NCBI RefSeq assembly: GCF_026230105.1
Contig: NC_079479.1
Location: 31,651,385 to 31,715,384 of the forward strand
Direction: 5' to 3'
DNA length: 64,000 bases
Source of the DNA: Diorhabda sublineata
Taxonomy: Eukaryota > Arthropoda > Insecta > Coleoptera > Chrysomelidae
Made by a program: the position numbers and the translations under genes
Shown here: positions 37,090 through 48,550 of the stretch, one piece after another
Position numbering within the stretch: the stretch's first letter is position 1
Layout of the letters: each line of letters opens with the position of its first letter
Notes under the pieces: generated by a model
Database searches by the model: none
Told to the model about the DNA's origin: nothing
Seen by the model: the letters and a program-made list of their open reading frames with translations, nothing else

Positions 37090-37680
37090 ATCATGGAATC
37101 TTTTTTCACAAAAACCCATAACCGCCATATTTCAAAATTAAATCCTAGAAATAGAATTAGATTTCTTCTATCCAATAAAATATTCTCAGACTCCACCTTG
37201 GACGGTGAAAAGCATCAAATTCATTATTCAGCTCAGCTCATATTCACGGATTCTCTTAGCTCAATCCAAACTCTTCAAATCATTCATACTACAAATTTCT
37301 TAGCGATCAAATTTAAGCAGAAAGTTCAATTTATACATACAAGATAACAACAAAAAAATTGTTGTGTTATCCTCTCCCATACTGGAATAAAAAGGAACCA
37401 AAAAGCAGACTTGGTCGCTGGTGAAGCTGTAAATAATGATAGTGCTGAGCGCTTAAACTTTTAACTAGTTTCGATATCGAATCAACCTTCAAATATAAAG
37501 TGGCTAATGAATGGTTAACGTCCTTCGTGAAGTGGAAGACTATGGTTAGTGCGTAGTCAGTCGTAGAGATGAAGTTTGTCTCCGTATAAGATATACGCGA
37601 TGCTATACCTGAACCCAACCACATAATCGTAGAGTGTCCAGCTTTTAACGCAGAAAAATCATCATCCAATCCACCTCTCG
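37090..37680 (+). mobile_element. LINE RNase H domain relic
   Basis: The forward frame 37093-37347 contains IFTDSLSSIQTLQ, the RNase H motif around a catalytic aspartate of I/R1/LOA-type LINEs. After a small break the next frame gives SHTGIKRNQKADLVAGEA at about 37376-37430, the family's SHxGIxGNExAD box with the last catalytic aspartate. Further on EPNHIIVECPAFNAE recalls the HIxxECPxF tail. Stops interrupt the domain and no reverse-transcriptase part is visible upstream. The relic was likely an element that removes its own RNA template with this domain. Confidence 0.72.
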
Positions 37681-38034
37681 GAACAATATCTGAAATTTTT
37701 GAACGTAAATATTATACAATCAACCTCAAAAATTACAAATGTTAAACATAAGCTCAATCTAACAAATAGCTGTGAATAAAATACCAAAATTCAACTTGTA
37801 CTGTCTATACCAATAACCAGTATGTGGTTGATGGTTGTAATGAAAAAAGAAAATTTTCTCTTTATGTATCTTATGTAAAAACTGGAAATCTAAATAATAT
37901 GGGATTTTTTTTATTCATTGACCATCTAATAATTTCTAAAAACAATATATTTATATCACCATTATTGTTTCTAAGGTTTGAGTTAAATATCTGGAAACAA
38001 GTCTGTGTAATAATTCACCTATACAAATCTTCCT
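37681..38034. other. AT-rich non-coding stretch
   Basis: Nothing recognisable apart from low-complexity sequence between the LINE relic and the foldback element. Confidence 0.4.
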
Positions 38035-38691
38035 TATACAGGGTGTTTCTATATTCGACCGACAACGCTCTACCACAGAAAGATCCCACTAAATGATTCA
38101 TTTTGATATAGGAATACGAACCCTTACGGGGCCTAGTTGGTATTCACAATTTTAAATCAAAATCAAAAATTTCATAAATCAAGAACGCCACCAATATGCT
38201 CCTTAATAAAGCAATATTTTGACATAAACAAACTTTGGAAAAATTTATCCAGTGGCGCGGTGATGGAGTTAATTCTAAATTGCCTGATTTTTATAGTTAT
38301 GAAACTAATAATCTAATAATTATTCAATTCCTAAATTACTTCCGTGCTTGCAGACTTTTGTTTAGAGGCAAATTTCTAGAAAGAATTTGTTTCAGTGGCG
38401 TAAAAAAGTGACAACTAACCCTGACAGCGCGCCAATGGTAAAATTTTTCCAAAATTTGTTTATGTCAAAATATTACTTTATCAAGGACCATATTCGTCAC
38501 AAAATTTAAAAAAAAAATTAAAGGTGTTGTTGATTCGTGTCAAATTTTTTATTTTGATTTAAAATTTTGAACACCCTATATCTCAGCAACTAGGCCCCAT
38601 AAGCGTTCTCATTCCTATATCCAAATGAATCATTTTTTGGTATCTCTCTGTTGTAAAGCGTTGTCAGACAAATATAGAAACACCCTGTATA
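38035..38691. mobile_element. Foldback MITE of 657 bp with long terminal inverted repeats
   Basis: The left end TATACAGGGTGTTTCTATA at 38035 is the exact inverse of the right end TATAGAAACACCCTGTATA finishing at 38691. Similarity continues inward for about 200 bp on each side: aacgcttt/ctacc versus ttgtaaagcgtt, gggcctagttg versus caactaggccc, and aaatcaaaatc versus gattttaaatc-like. The centre contains two cagtggcg words. The element has no coding frame and appears flanked by TA. It is probably a non-autonomous relative of a Tc1/mariner-like element that targets TA. Confidence 0.8.
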
Positions 38692-39624
38692 GTTAAAAAT
38701 AAATTATTTCTTAAGCTTTTTTGTATAAATTTTGTTAAAAATCCTGGGGGCTTTTATTTCTAGGAAGGTTTATGATTTGACATTAACAATATTGGTTTCC
38801 TATATGAATACCAAAAAAAGTGATTATACATCATGTTATGATAAAGATCTCACGTTGTAAATAAAGAAACTATATAGAAAAACTCATGGATACCCACAAA
38901 AATATATATTTTCTTCAAATTGCGGATATTGTCTTTCAAATGGTTCTTAATTGATTATCTTTTGAAAATTGATTATAGAATTACGTGTTTTTTTACCAAA
39001 ATTCTATTTTTTTGTCATATTTTCATAAAACTGATATTTAATCAAGTTCTGTTTAAAACAAAAAGTGAGCTATTTCAGGAATTTAATATCGTCTTTAAAA
39101 TTACAAGAATACAAAATTGATATTTCGTTCCTTATAAAATAAGAAATGAAAAATAGCGCTTTAATTTCCTCCTCCGTATTCTTAAATATCGCTCATTTTT
39201 CACGGCCTGAAGCTGACAGTCCCTAATAATAAGAAAAACTGCCTGTGGAAGGGGGCGAGAGCGCAAGAGGAGGTGGTAAAAAATGGAGTGGACTGGTGGG
39301 GAGACTCATTAGGGGAAATGAGATTAAAAAGAAGGGTGAATAAATATTCTGTCCGTTCGATTTCTCCACTTCAACCGTCATCGCACAATTTTTAGGGTAG
39401 CAGCTATTGATTTTCATCCCTCTTACGCAATTTCTTGATGATGGACCGGAATTATTGTATACTTTCTTTTTCTTCATCGACATATTTAATCGTTTTTTCG
39501 ATTGCCTGTATGAAATCTATTCAACTTGTCGTTTTAGTTTACGAAAATATCCTTTTTATAATAAGAATCAGCGAGTTCCTCAAAATAGAAATTAACTACC
39601 TTTAATTGTTGGAAAATAATTGAC
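38692..39624. other. Non-coding stretch
   Basis: No gene was recognised. Bases 39235-39310 are G/A-rich on the plus strand (gggggcgagagcgcaagagg), which produces chance open frames on the minus strand. Confidence 0.4.
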
Positions 39625-39966
39625 AATCGAGCCATTTTTTTAAGTCTGGGAACAGAAAATAATCTAAATCTGGCGAATAGGATGTATGAGGTAGCAACTC
39701 AAATCTTAATTCATTTATTATATGATGCATTGTCTTGTTAGTGAAAAGCGCCCGTCTTTGCTTGTTTTTTTCGCTCTAACTTGCCAGAAGTTTGCATAAT
39801 AATCGTTGAGAGTTTTTTTAATATGTCGATGAAAAACTATCCCACGCGCATCCAAAAAAATCGACGCCATGGCCTTGCCTACAGATGGAGTCGATTCTCC
39901 CTTTTCAGTCCATTGTTTTGTGAAGTGATGAACCCACGTTATGCAATGGCACAGAAATTCCTTTTA
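39625..39966 (-). mobile_element. Mariner copy D, central and C-terminal relic
   Basis: The reverse strand reads, across several frame breaks, NVGSSLHKTMD (first catalytic block decayed), KGRIDSICRQGHGV, a YYAN-like segment, INELRFELLPHTSYSPDL and DYFLFPDLKKWL. It is the same lineage as copies A-C. The stretch between YYAN and INEL is shortened and the terminal repeats were not found. It cannot encode a transposase. Confidence 0.68.
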
Positions 39967-40599
39967 TATTGGTTGGACCCAGACCAAATAAAAGTATGGT
40001 TTTACATCAATTTAGCAAGAAAACTAAAAAGATTGTTATTAAGTCAATTAAAAAAATACCTGGAAAATCTAACACCTTTCGTATTCATATAGACTCATAA
40101 ATCTTCAACCTGTTCTCTCAAAAGTCTTCAAAAATCTACTAATTAAAAAACTCCATGTAACCACAGATTATTGATCAAGTTAAAAGAGATGTTAAACAAA
40201 TCAACGATGACCTTGAAAACATTAGATATAAGTTGTGGCACGAAAGCCTGCAATGCAAGGTAGTAGTTAACTCAATACCAGCAGTGATAGTGTTAGTGTC
40301 CACCGTGCTCTCGATGCTTCCATTTCTTCGATGAAATTCCTAGGATTAGACAGGTTAAAACCATGGAATAAACTAAAAACCGATTATTCGTTGCGTGGAG
40401 TAGGCAGATTGACATCGGATCACTTCTTATCAATAACTGAATAACCACACCATACCCACCCATCTCATGATAATGGCTACAAAGTGAGAGCCGAAACGTT
40501 GAGAATTTCTATAATTCCAACACGGTTTAATTCCAGATTCCACTTAGATCGATAGTTAGCAAGAAGAACCCATATTTATATGAAAAGGGAACATGGTTG
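39967..40599. other. Non-coding stretch with a possible repeat remnant
   Basis: No gene was named. Around 40170-40330 a forward frame is open for about 50 codons (KRDVKQINDDLENIRYKLW and on). Bases 40450-40540 contain agagccgaaacgttgagaat, a phrase that resembles interspersed insect repeats. I cannot assign a family. Confidence 0.35.
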
Positions 40600-40885
40600 A
40601 AACTAAAACATTACTTTTGATTCATCTACTAAATCTGGAAAATAAGCTGATGATTTACAAACCTATATTAAAGCCAGTAATTCAAAGTTTGAAATACCAT
40701 AACGGCTCTAGAACAAGATGCTACAAATCAAAACCAATACTCCATGGTACGTTTCGATCTACTAATTGAACGAGATATTAGTGCCCCCAGTAATGTGCGC
40801 GAATTATTTAGCACAAAAAAGAGGTACGACGTTCAAATCGTTTCAAACCAAATAGGAGGTTTAACTAATTAAGGCTTGTAACTTA
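40600..40885 (+). mobile_element. Jockey-type LINE C-terminal relic
   Basis: The forward strand reads NKLMIYKPILKPVIQSLKY, then a QSK-like segment and, after a frame change, NQYSMVRFDLLIERDISAP and NVRELFSTKKRY. This follows the order in jockey elements: NKxxIYKTxLKPIWxYGxxLWG, then QSKxLRxIxxAPWYV, then a DLxI...VxEEI...RY tail. The LWG and PWYV cores are damaged and stops occur. This is a 5'-truncated dead copy, probably a relative of the relic at 44.5 kb. Confidence 0.58.
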
Positions 40886-41630
40886 TATCATGTATTACCA
40901 CTGAACAAATTGATTATTTTTTTAATAAAATTATTATGTGATAGAAACCTACAAGTGTACAACCCTGTAATTGTCCCTGAACGGCAACGAAAGAAAGCAA
41001 AGAAAGAAAGAAAACGAGAACACCCCCTTCGTTCAATTCTCGAGGAGCGCTTTTTTCATTATTCTTTCCCGCCTCGCCATCATTGCCATCAGTCTGATAA
41101 AAACCCGCTGCTTTTCTTGAACAGATCCCTCTCCACCCTTCTCTCCTTTACCAGTCCATTTTTATCTTTTTTGTTCTCCTCCCGAACGGAGCCAATGCGC
41201 TTCAAGCCCGGAGCCAAAACTGAATTAAAATGAAAAATTAAACTGAAATAGCCGTCTTTATTGCAAGAAATTTAAAACAGAATATTTTAAATACAAATTT
41301 ACATTGCTCTCCAACTTTAACAGTACGAATATTTTTATTTCGTTTTTGAAAGTTAATTTTGTTCGAATGCCTCAAGATGATATTATTTACTTCATACAAA
41401 TTTATTATTTAGTCTCAATGACATACAGTTACATAAAAATTTTTATATATTAATAAGAATTCTACAAGAAAGCTACTTGCGAGTTTGGTGTCGAAATGCT
41501 TGTCTTATTATCCTTCCACAACCATGAATAAGAATGTGAGATGACAAAGACTGAGTCTGTGGGAGACCATAATCCATAAACACAAGGAATCATTCCCTTC
41601 TACCTTGTCTATTATAACCTACCTCCTAAA
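40886..41630. other. Non-coding stretch with a purine/pyrimidine-biased patch
   Basis: Bases 40980-41030 are (gaaa)-rich and 41035-41200 are C/T-rich. Together they yield a 107-codon chance frame (40910-41233) with lysine/arginine-rich and then serine/phenylalanine-rich halves. No family resemblance is seen. Confidence 0.4.
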
Positions 41631-41634
41631 ATGT

Positions 41635-41725
41635 TACATCAGCATTTTGGAACGTCCACCGTACTCGACCGACCTTACCCACTGTGACTTTTTCTACTTC
41701 TAAAGGTTAATTAGATGCAAAAAGC
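41635..41725 (+). mobile_element. Mariner/Tc1-like scrap around the third catalytic residue
   Basis: The forward frame reads ILERPPYSTDLTHCDFFYF, then a stop, then RLIRCKKLQ. It is the decayed form of the HPPYSPDLAPCDFFLFPxLK block that carries the last catalytic aspartate in mariner-like transposases. Nothing else of the element is recognisable nearby. Confidence 0.5.
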
Positions 41726-42754
41726 TTCAGTCTTACTATTTTGGATGTTAACATTTTCATACGAATAAGTTAATAATGCCAACTAAGAGATAGATTTTAA
41801 CCAACACCAATACAAGATAAATATGATTAGAACTACTACGAGTACTGCACATCTATACTAAGACAGTATATTTGATTATACATCGTTAATTCTTTTTTAA
41901 AAAAATTGAAAAAAGTGTCTACTGTTTAATCAATTCGTGAAGTAAATTCTTTCTGCCTTTTTGGTCGATCTCTCGGCATACAGAATCGACTTAAAAGTAC
42001 TAATCTTGATAAAAATCAAAATTATAGAGCTTAAACTATCAAATATTAAATAAATACCTAGTTTATATTTGAAAGTTATAATTAAAGAAAAATTTCAATA
42101 GAAATATTCTCTCTTATTAAAGAGATACATTCACAGGGGCAGTAAATGATTGTATAGAACTAAATTTTTTTCCATATTTAATTATCACTGTTGTTGTCGA
42201 GTTAATTTCATTAATTACCTGTGGTTAGTCACATGTAATTATTCTCAATTTCACATTTGAAATGATTAAAAAAATATCCTATAGATATCCCATAGTGCAG
42301 TGGTCATTGAATGTAATACCTACTGCAAAACACCCCACGTGCCTTTCTCTTGATTACCATTACAAAAGTTGTTGCTTTAGACTGTGCAAGGGTACGTATA
42401 TATAGGGATGTTGAACATTCATAATTCTTTGACCTTTTGACCGTTAAAATCTTTAGGTCGACGCTGTAAAGGACATTCATCAACTATTATACTTTTAGTT
42501 TTTACAATTTTTATATGTTTTTCTTGAGAAATCATCTTGATTTTAAGTCCCTTCTGATTGAAAATTTTTAAAAAAAGATTCAAAACGATTTAACAGCAAA
42601 ACAATTTACAATTATTAGATTTATCTACTAAATCTACTAAATTCTTCAATAGAATACTGTGAGGTATTGACGTAGATAATAAATTAATTTTATACGTAAT
42701 TATTGATTGATATTTTATGGAGAAAACATAGGACACAAAATTAATTCTTTTCTT
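41726..42754. other. AT-rich non-coding stretch
   Basis: I see no gene and no organised repeat before the 70-bp array starts. Confidence 0.4.
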
Positions 42755-44358
42755 TCATTATTTGTCTTTAGAGACTGTCTTTTCCAAAAACCAACCGTCA
42801 TTTGTGTTAAGAGACTGTCTGAAGTCATTATTTGTGTTTAGAGACTGTCTCTTCCAAAAACTAACTGTCATTTGTGTTAAGAAACTGTCTGAAGTCATTA
42901 TTTGTCTTTAGAGACTGCCTTCTCGAAAAACCAACTGTCATTTGTGTTAAGAGACTGTATGAAGTCATTATTTGTCTTTTCCAAAAACCAACCGTCATTT
43001 GTGTTAAGAGAATGTCTGAAGTCATTATTTGTCTTTAGAGACTGTCTTTTCCAAAAACCAACTGTCATTTATGTTAAGAGACTGTCTGAAGTCATTATTT
43101 GTGTTTATAGACTGTCTCTTCCAAAAACTAACTGTCATTTGTGTTAAGAAACTGTCTGAAGTCATTATTTGTGTTTAGAGACTGTCTTTTCCAAAAACCA
43201 ACTGTCATTTATGTTAAGAGACTATCTGAAGTCATTATTTGTCTTTAGAGACTGTCTTTTCCAAAAACCAACTTTCATTTGTGTTAAGAGACTGTCTGAA
43301 GACATTATTTGTGTTTAGAGACTGTCTTTTCCAAAAACCAACTGTCATTTATGTTAAGAGACTGTCTGAAGTCATTATTTGTGTTTATAGACTGTCTCTT
43401 CCAAAAACTAACTGTCATTTGTGTCAAGAAACTGTCTGAAGTCATTATTTGTCTTTAGAGACTGCCTTCTCGAAAAACCAACTGTCATTTGTGTTAAGAG
43501 ACTGTCTGAAGTCATTATTTGTGTTTAGAGACTGTCTTTTCCAAAAACCAACTGTCATTTATGTTAAGAGACTATCTGAAGTCATTATTTGTCTTTAGAG
43601 ACTGTCTTTTCCAAAAACCAACTTTCATTTGTGTTAAGAGACTGTCTGAAGACATTATTTGTGTTTAGAGACTGTCTTTTCCAAAAACCAACTGTCATTT
43701 ATGTTAAGAGACTGTCTGAAGTCATTATTTGTGTTTATAGACTGTCTCTTCCAAAAACTAACTGTCATTTGTGTCAAGAAACTGTCTGAAGTCATTATTT
43801 GTCTTTAGAGACTGCCTTCTCGAAAAACCAACTGTCATTTGTGTTAAGAGACTGTCTGAAGTCATTATTTGTGTTTAGAGACTGTCTTTTCCAAAAACCA
43901 ACTGTCATTTATGTTAAGAGACTATCTGAAGTCATTATTTGTGTTTATAGACTGTCTCTTCCAAAAACTAACTGTCATTTGTGTCAAGAAACTGTCTGAA
44001 GTCATTATTTGTGTTTAGAGACTGTCTTTTCCAAAAAACCAACTGTCATTTATGTTAAGAGACTGTCTGAAGTCATTATTTGTGTTTATAGACTGTCTCT
44101 TCCAAAAACTAACTGTCATTTGTGTCAAGAAACTGTCTGAAGTCATTATTTGTCTTTAGAGACTGCCTTCTCGAAAAACCAACTGTCATTTGTGTTAAGA
44201 GACTGTCTGAAGTCATTATTTGTGTTTAGAGACTGTCTTTTCCAAAAACCAATCGTCATTTGTCTTAAGAGACTGTCTGAAGTCATTATTTGTCTTTAGA
44301 GACTGTTTATTCCAAAAACCAACCGTCATTTTTCTTTGAAGACTATCTTTTACAAAGA
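42755..44358. repeat. 70-bp satellite array with 350-bp higher-order blocks
   Basis: The phrase gaagtcattatttgt recurs every 70 bp (42821, 42891, 42961 and on), about 23 units in all, with one 13-bp-shorter unit after 42961. Each unit has two related halves. One is gagactgtcttttccaaaaa with a ccaactgtcatttgtg end, and the other is gagactgtctgaagtcatt followed by atttgtg. An ancestral unit of about 35 bp therefore doubled. Rare variants (gaagacatt at about 43297 and 43647; ctttcatttg) repeat at 350 bp, showing five-unit higher-order blocks. Because 70 is not a multiple of three, the open frames it produces (MSLETVFSKNQ-type) are not genes. Confidence 0.95.
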
Positions 44359-44524
44359 AGAAATGAATCAGCAGCTTCCAGAAAAAGGTTTTCTATTCTT
44401 GACGTAGCTGTCGAACTGGAAATTAACACAGATAAGTAATTCATACTTATTAAGCTAATCCCTATTCAAAAAAACAAGAAATTCATATTTTCACACCAAT
44501 TTGAATCCAAACAGCAACACTCAA

Positions 44525-45010
44525 CAATTCAATAAGTGCAAAGAGTTGTAGAGAGAATCCAAGACTTTGGAAGTAAGAAAAGCTGCTCTACAGTATTCTC
44601 GGACATCATCCATACTTTTTATAAAGTCTGGTATAAAGACATTCTATGTAAACTATACCATGCCATACTTCCAATATACCCAAAAATTACCACGGTCACG
44701 TTCGCTGGTGACACAATAATCCTTGCATCTGACAAAACTTCCAAAATAGCTTGACTAAAATGGAACAATGGATGACAAAATGAAAATTTAAACTAAATAA
44801 GAACAAATCTCAACATAATATGACACGATATGAACTGAAGGAAACATATAGTCTTCAAAGAAAACAATTGGGTCATAAGTTGAGGAGCATATTTACAAAA
44901 CCATCTTACAACCCGTCCATATACATGGACTAGAATTATAGGGAACTGCTGCAAATTCAAATATTGGAATAATTCAGATATTTCAGTCGAAATATCTGAA
45001 TAGATAGTAG
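44525..45010 (+). mobile_element. Jockey-type LINE reverse-transcriptase relic
   Basis: The forward frame 44536-44754 reads SCSTVFSDIIHTFYKVWYKD, then ILCKLYHAILPIY, then VTFAGDTIILASD. These are the CSAVFLDxxxAFDxVWH block and the FADDT block of jockey-type LINEs, with catalytic D to G damage in AGDT. The region between them is deleted. Further on, MEQWMTK, IYKTILQPVHIHGLEL and GTAANSNIGIIQIFQSKYL match the tail (IYKTxLKPxWxYGxxLWGTAxxSN...QSKxLR). The copy cannot be active. It begins just right of the 70-bp satellite. Confidence 0.8.
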
Positions 45011-46709
45011 TGTAGAATTATTTATTCCGTTAATTACACCACATTAACATACGTAATCATCCATCAAAAATTCACAATGTTCGAATGTATAATTTAGAAG
45101 ATAAACTTAAAAATATAAGTTCTCATTTCGCATTTTTGAATTCTTATAACTCAGAAACGAGGAGTCGTATAAAAAAATGTTTTCTATGTCATGGCATTAT
45201 TTTCATGTCATCTACTCATTCCCAAATTTTTGTATCCCTGAATACCCTGTATATGGAGTAGTTGCTCCTGCTCTGCAGTTTCCAGATGGTACTGCTTTCC
45301 AGTTGTAAAAAACAGGATTTTTGAGCATTGGCAATTCTTTCAATAATTTCCTTTTGTGAAGTTTTCTGCTTCATTTTCTTGCAAACTTTTGCCCATATTC
45401 ATCGAGAACTACTATAAGGTACCAACTATGTACGTCGCAGATAGTTTCATATATTAAGGCTGACGCCAATCTAAAAAACCTGATATATTTAGATATTTAG
45501 GAGATTTTAGAAGATAAAAATTTCATTAATCATAAATTGTTATTTTTTTATATAGAGTATCGACTACATTACCTTGGCATAGTTCTAAATGAATATCAAT
45601 TTTATCGTCTTTCATTATGCTTTCCGTATTCGACAATTTTGATTTCCTTACTTGTAACTCTTCCAACATCCATTCCTAGCAATTCATTTAAATTTCAAAT
45701 TTCTTAATAACCTGAATCTTCCTTCATCAAAGAAGCTTCATTTTTCCTTGGAAAATAAATAAAAAACAAGAAGGGTTGAACCCTTTTCCAATCTGTGATT
45801 TAAAGTACATAATCTAATATCTGGATATTTTCGTTTCGTAAGCTGAGCCCTCCTACAAGGCCGGACTGAATAAATTTATCACAATAATAGAAGTAAATGA
45901 CTGTCTTATCACCATACTAATAAACTACGTGTTACGTTTATAAAACTCTCCTATTTGATGTTGTTTTTATGATAAGACCGATGTTTTGAGTCCACTTTAT
46001 GATCTGTATTGTTTCACAATTTGAAAAGCATGGAAAATATCCAAATAACTATTTTTGGTTGACCGCAACGACAATAAATTTACATTGCAATATATCTTTA
46101 ACGTCCTCAAACAGTTATTTAAAAAAAATAACTATAATGAAGAATACATAAAAATATTATAATCATAATTGCTTCGTTAGCTGCGATATCTGTCAAGAAG
46201 TACGTTGGGCAGACTAAAAGGTCTATTAATTCCGGTTTAAAGAGCACATAGCTCTCTAAATTTTTTATGGACAACTGGTTTATTCCTTGTAGCCAACACT
46301 ATAGTTTATTAGTTAAGGAATGAATCAATAAAAATTTAGGGTAAATAGGTAGGAAGTTAATGGGTTTTAAAATATCGATAAACGTTCAATTCATATTAGA
46401 ATTATTAATTATTTTATGCACCCAAATTTTTTTTCTATACTATATTTCCAATATTCAGAGAGAAGTTGCTGACGAAGTAATTTAGCAGCTTCTCCGTAAA
46501 CATCGAGTATCTAATAACGTGAAAGAACGACGTACAAATGGATCATCCCTTGTGTTTGTTCTCTGACTAGGGTCCACTCCGATAGAACCTCTGAGATCTT
46601 GTCCAAACAGGCAACAGTTCCTTGTGGAACCTTCTGCAGGTTAAAACAGGTCGACTTCGGAGTTGAATTATAGAAGTTTACGGGCGTTCTCATGTGAATT
46701 GAAATGTTG
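45011..46709. other. Non-coding stretch
   Basis: No gene was recognised. Bases 45120-45255 (cttataactcagaaacgagg through ataccctgtatatgg) look like part of an interspersed repeat with a CCCTGTATA end resembling the foldback element at 38 kb. Confidence 0.35.
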
Positions 46710-46870
46710 AATGGAAACAAAGGGTATGGACAGTTTTGTTCATATACGAACTCTTCACTCCATACTCAGATATCGAAGAGAGTGTACTGCTCACAGTACA
46801 GTTGAACTTTGGGGAGGTATTTGTTCTAATAGGCGTACAGAGCCGTTCTCAATGCTTGCGACATTGAGAA
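46710..46870 (+). mobile_element. Tc1-like transposase scrap
   Basis: The forward frame from 46711 reads HSILRYRRECTAHSTVELWG, then GICSNRRTEPFSM. It recalls the Tc1 block RxRxGERY...GGGSVMVWGGIxxxGRTxL, which lies after the first catalytic aspartate. VxxWGGI and the RT pair are the best matches. Neither flank is recognisable. Confidence 0.38.
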
Positions 46871-48460
46871 GATTTTTCAGCTTTTCCCATTCCTCGAAAC
46901 AATGTATGAAAAAGATCTGGATATCTATTAGTACTTGCGCTAATCGTACATAAAGAAAAAGTCGACATGTAATGGCAAGAAAAAGATTAGAAAAAAAAGG
47001 TAATTGAAGAAATCATATTTCAAGGATGGCAAGAAAGAGCCAAGGATTGGAAGAGTCAAACAAGAGTTTTGGTTGCTCCTAATGAGAAAATGAGGTTAGT
47101 TGGTAGACCTGATATTTCCTAACAAAATTGCAAACATTTGGCGCAAAGGGTACCAACCAAACGCTTACATAAAAAAGTAGACTAAGACCAACTATTTTGA
47201 CCAACTATTATGTATTTAATCATCTATTGGATTATCAAAAAACTGCATACCAAGTATAATGGTTAAACCGGTCCTGCTGTTATTCTCGTGGAAATCTCAA
47301 TGTCAGCGAGAGAAAAACGCGCCGGTACCGAAATCCTAAATGATTAAAAGTATAATCTACGAATACACTTTATCTTAAATTCTTATCGTTCTTTCGAATT
47401 ATTGTATTCACCCCTATCGCTATAGTTGCTTAAGTCAGCGACGCCGAGGCAACAACCCCTCGGGGGAAGAAACATATGATTTTTGGGGTAGACATTTTTG
47501 AGGTTGAGGAAGTAGAAAATAATCAGCTAACGGAAACGGGAAACCGTGGAAAGTTAATAGATTTAGGGTGTGCTTATTATAATCGTATTTTATACAGAAC
47601 TTCACGAAGTATAACGATCGGTTTTGATTTTTTCGCCAAACCAGATCTAATGGTTTGAAAATTCAATCTATTTCTGTTCCGTTAAAAACTTTGTTGAATA
47701 TCGTTAACTATTTCCACAGTAGTCTGATGAAGGATGTTCTCCATCCATATAAAGTTTCTTTAGCAACAACATAACATAGATTTAGCTCAGGTGCTTTGAG
47801 GAAAGCGTCTAGATAAACTGCTACTCTGAAAAGATGTTTCATCCTATTTCTTATATTATTTTTTCCTGTTTGAAACCTTGTAATATAAGGTTTTGCTCTT
47901 CTCTAAATACAGAAGTTTTTTTTTATATTTATGTCCTTGTTTGCATCTATTATCCTCTACATTGTAATATTATAATTTATGTTTCTAAATCTTCTTGATT
48001 TCGGGTTTCTTCTATTTCAAAATTAGTTTTTTTAAGTAATAACATTGACACTGACAACCCGCGTACTTTTTGATAAAGACTTAAAGAGTCAAATTGTCAA
48101 ATTTTGTCTATCTTTTAAAAATTATTTAAGAAAACTAATTTTTAAACAAAAGAGATCGAAAATCAAAACCATTTCGAAACATAAACATATCAATAAGTCT
48201 AAACAATAAGAAATTAAAGAAATTTCAAATATATATAGATACAACTCGATTGCTTCTGTATTCCTCATTATTTCCAGATTTCCAAGTTTTCGTTTCGATT
48301 TCCCAAATGAACTTACAGTGTATCTCTTTTTAGTCGAATTTTTCAAGGAAAAAATTAGACTATTACGGTATGCATGACTAGAAGAAAAATGGGGGGCACA
48401 TCATTTTTCCCATGTTTTGAGACCTCCTGAACACGATTATGATAGTTTTTCGAATGTCTG

Positions 48461-48465
<5 letters not shown>
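46871..48465. other. Non-coding stretch
   Basis: No gene was recognised. Bases 47270-47475 are richer in CG words (aaacgcgccggtaccg, cagcgacgccgaggcaac, cccctcggggg) and might be a regulatory island; gttgc at about 47424 and ggcaac at about 47448 form a loose inverted pair. Confidence 0.35.

Positions 48466-48548
<83 letters not shown>
48466..48548. repeat. (TA)n microsatellite, about 41 units
   Basis: An uninterrupted alternating T/A run of 83 bp. It produces artificial YIYIYI frames in both phases. Confidence 0.97.

Positions 48549-48550
<2 letters not shown>

Noticed and set aside
40910..41233. 107-codon frame with a lysine/arginine-rich first half
   Set aside because: It arises from a gaaa-rich run followed by a C/T-rich run. 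No domain or family resemblance is seen.
42902..43999. Several forward frames beginning MSLETVFSKNQ
   Set aside because: They are the 70-bp satellite read in successive frames. The period is not a multiple of three, so no protein repeat can be maintained.
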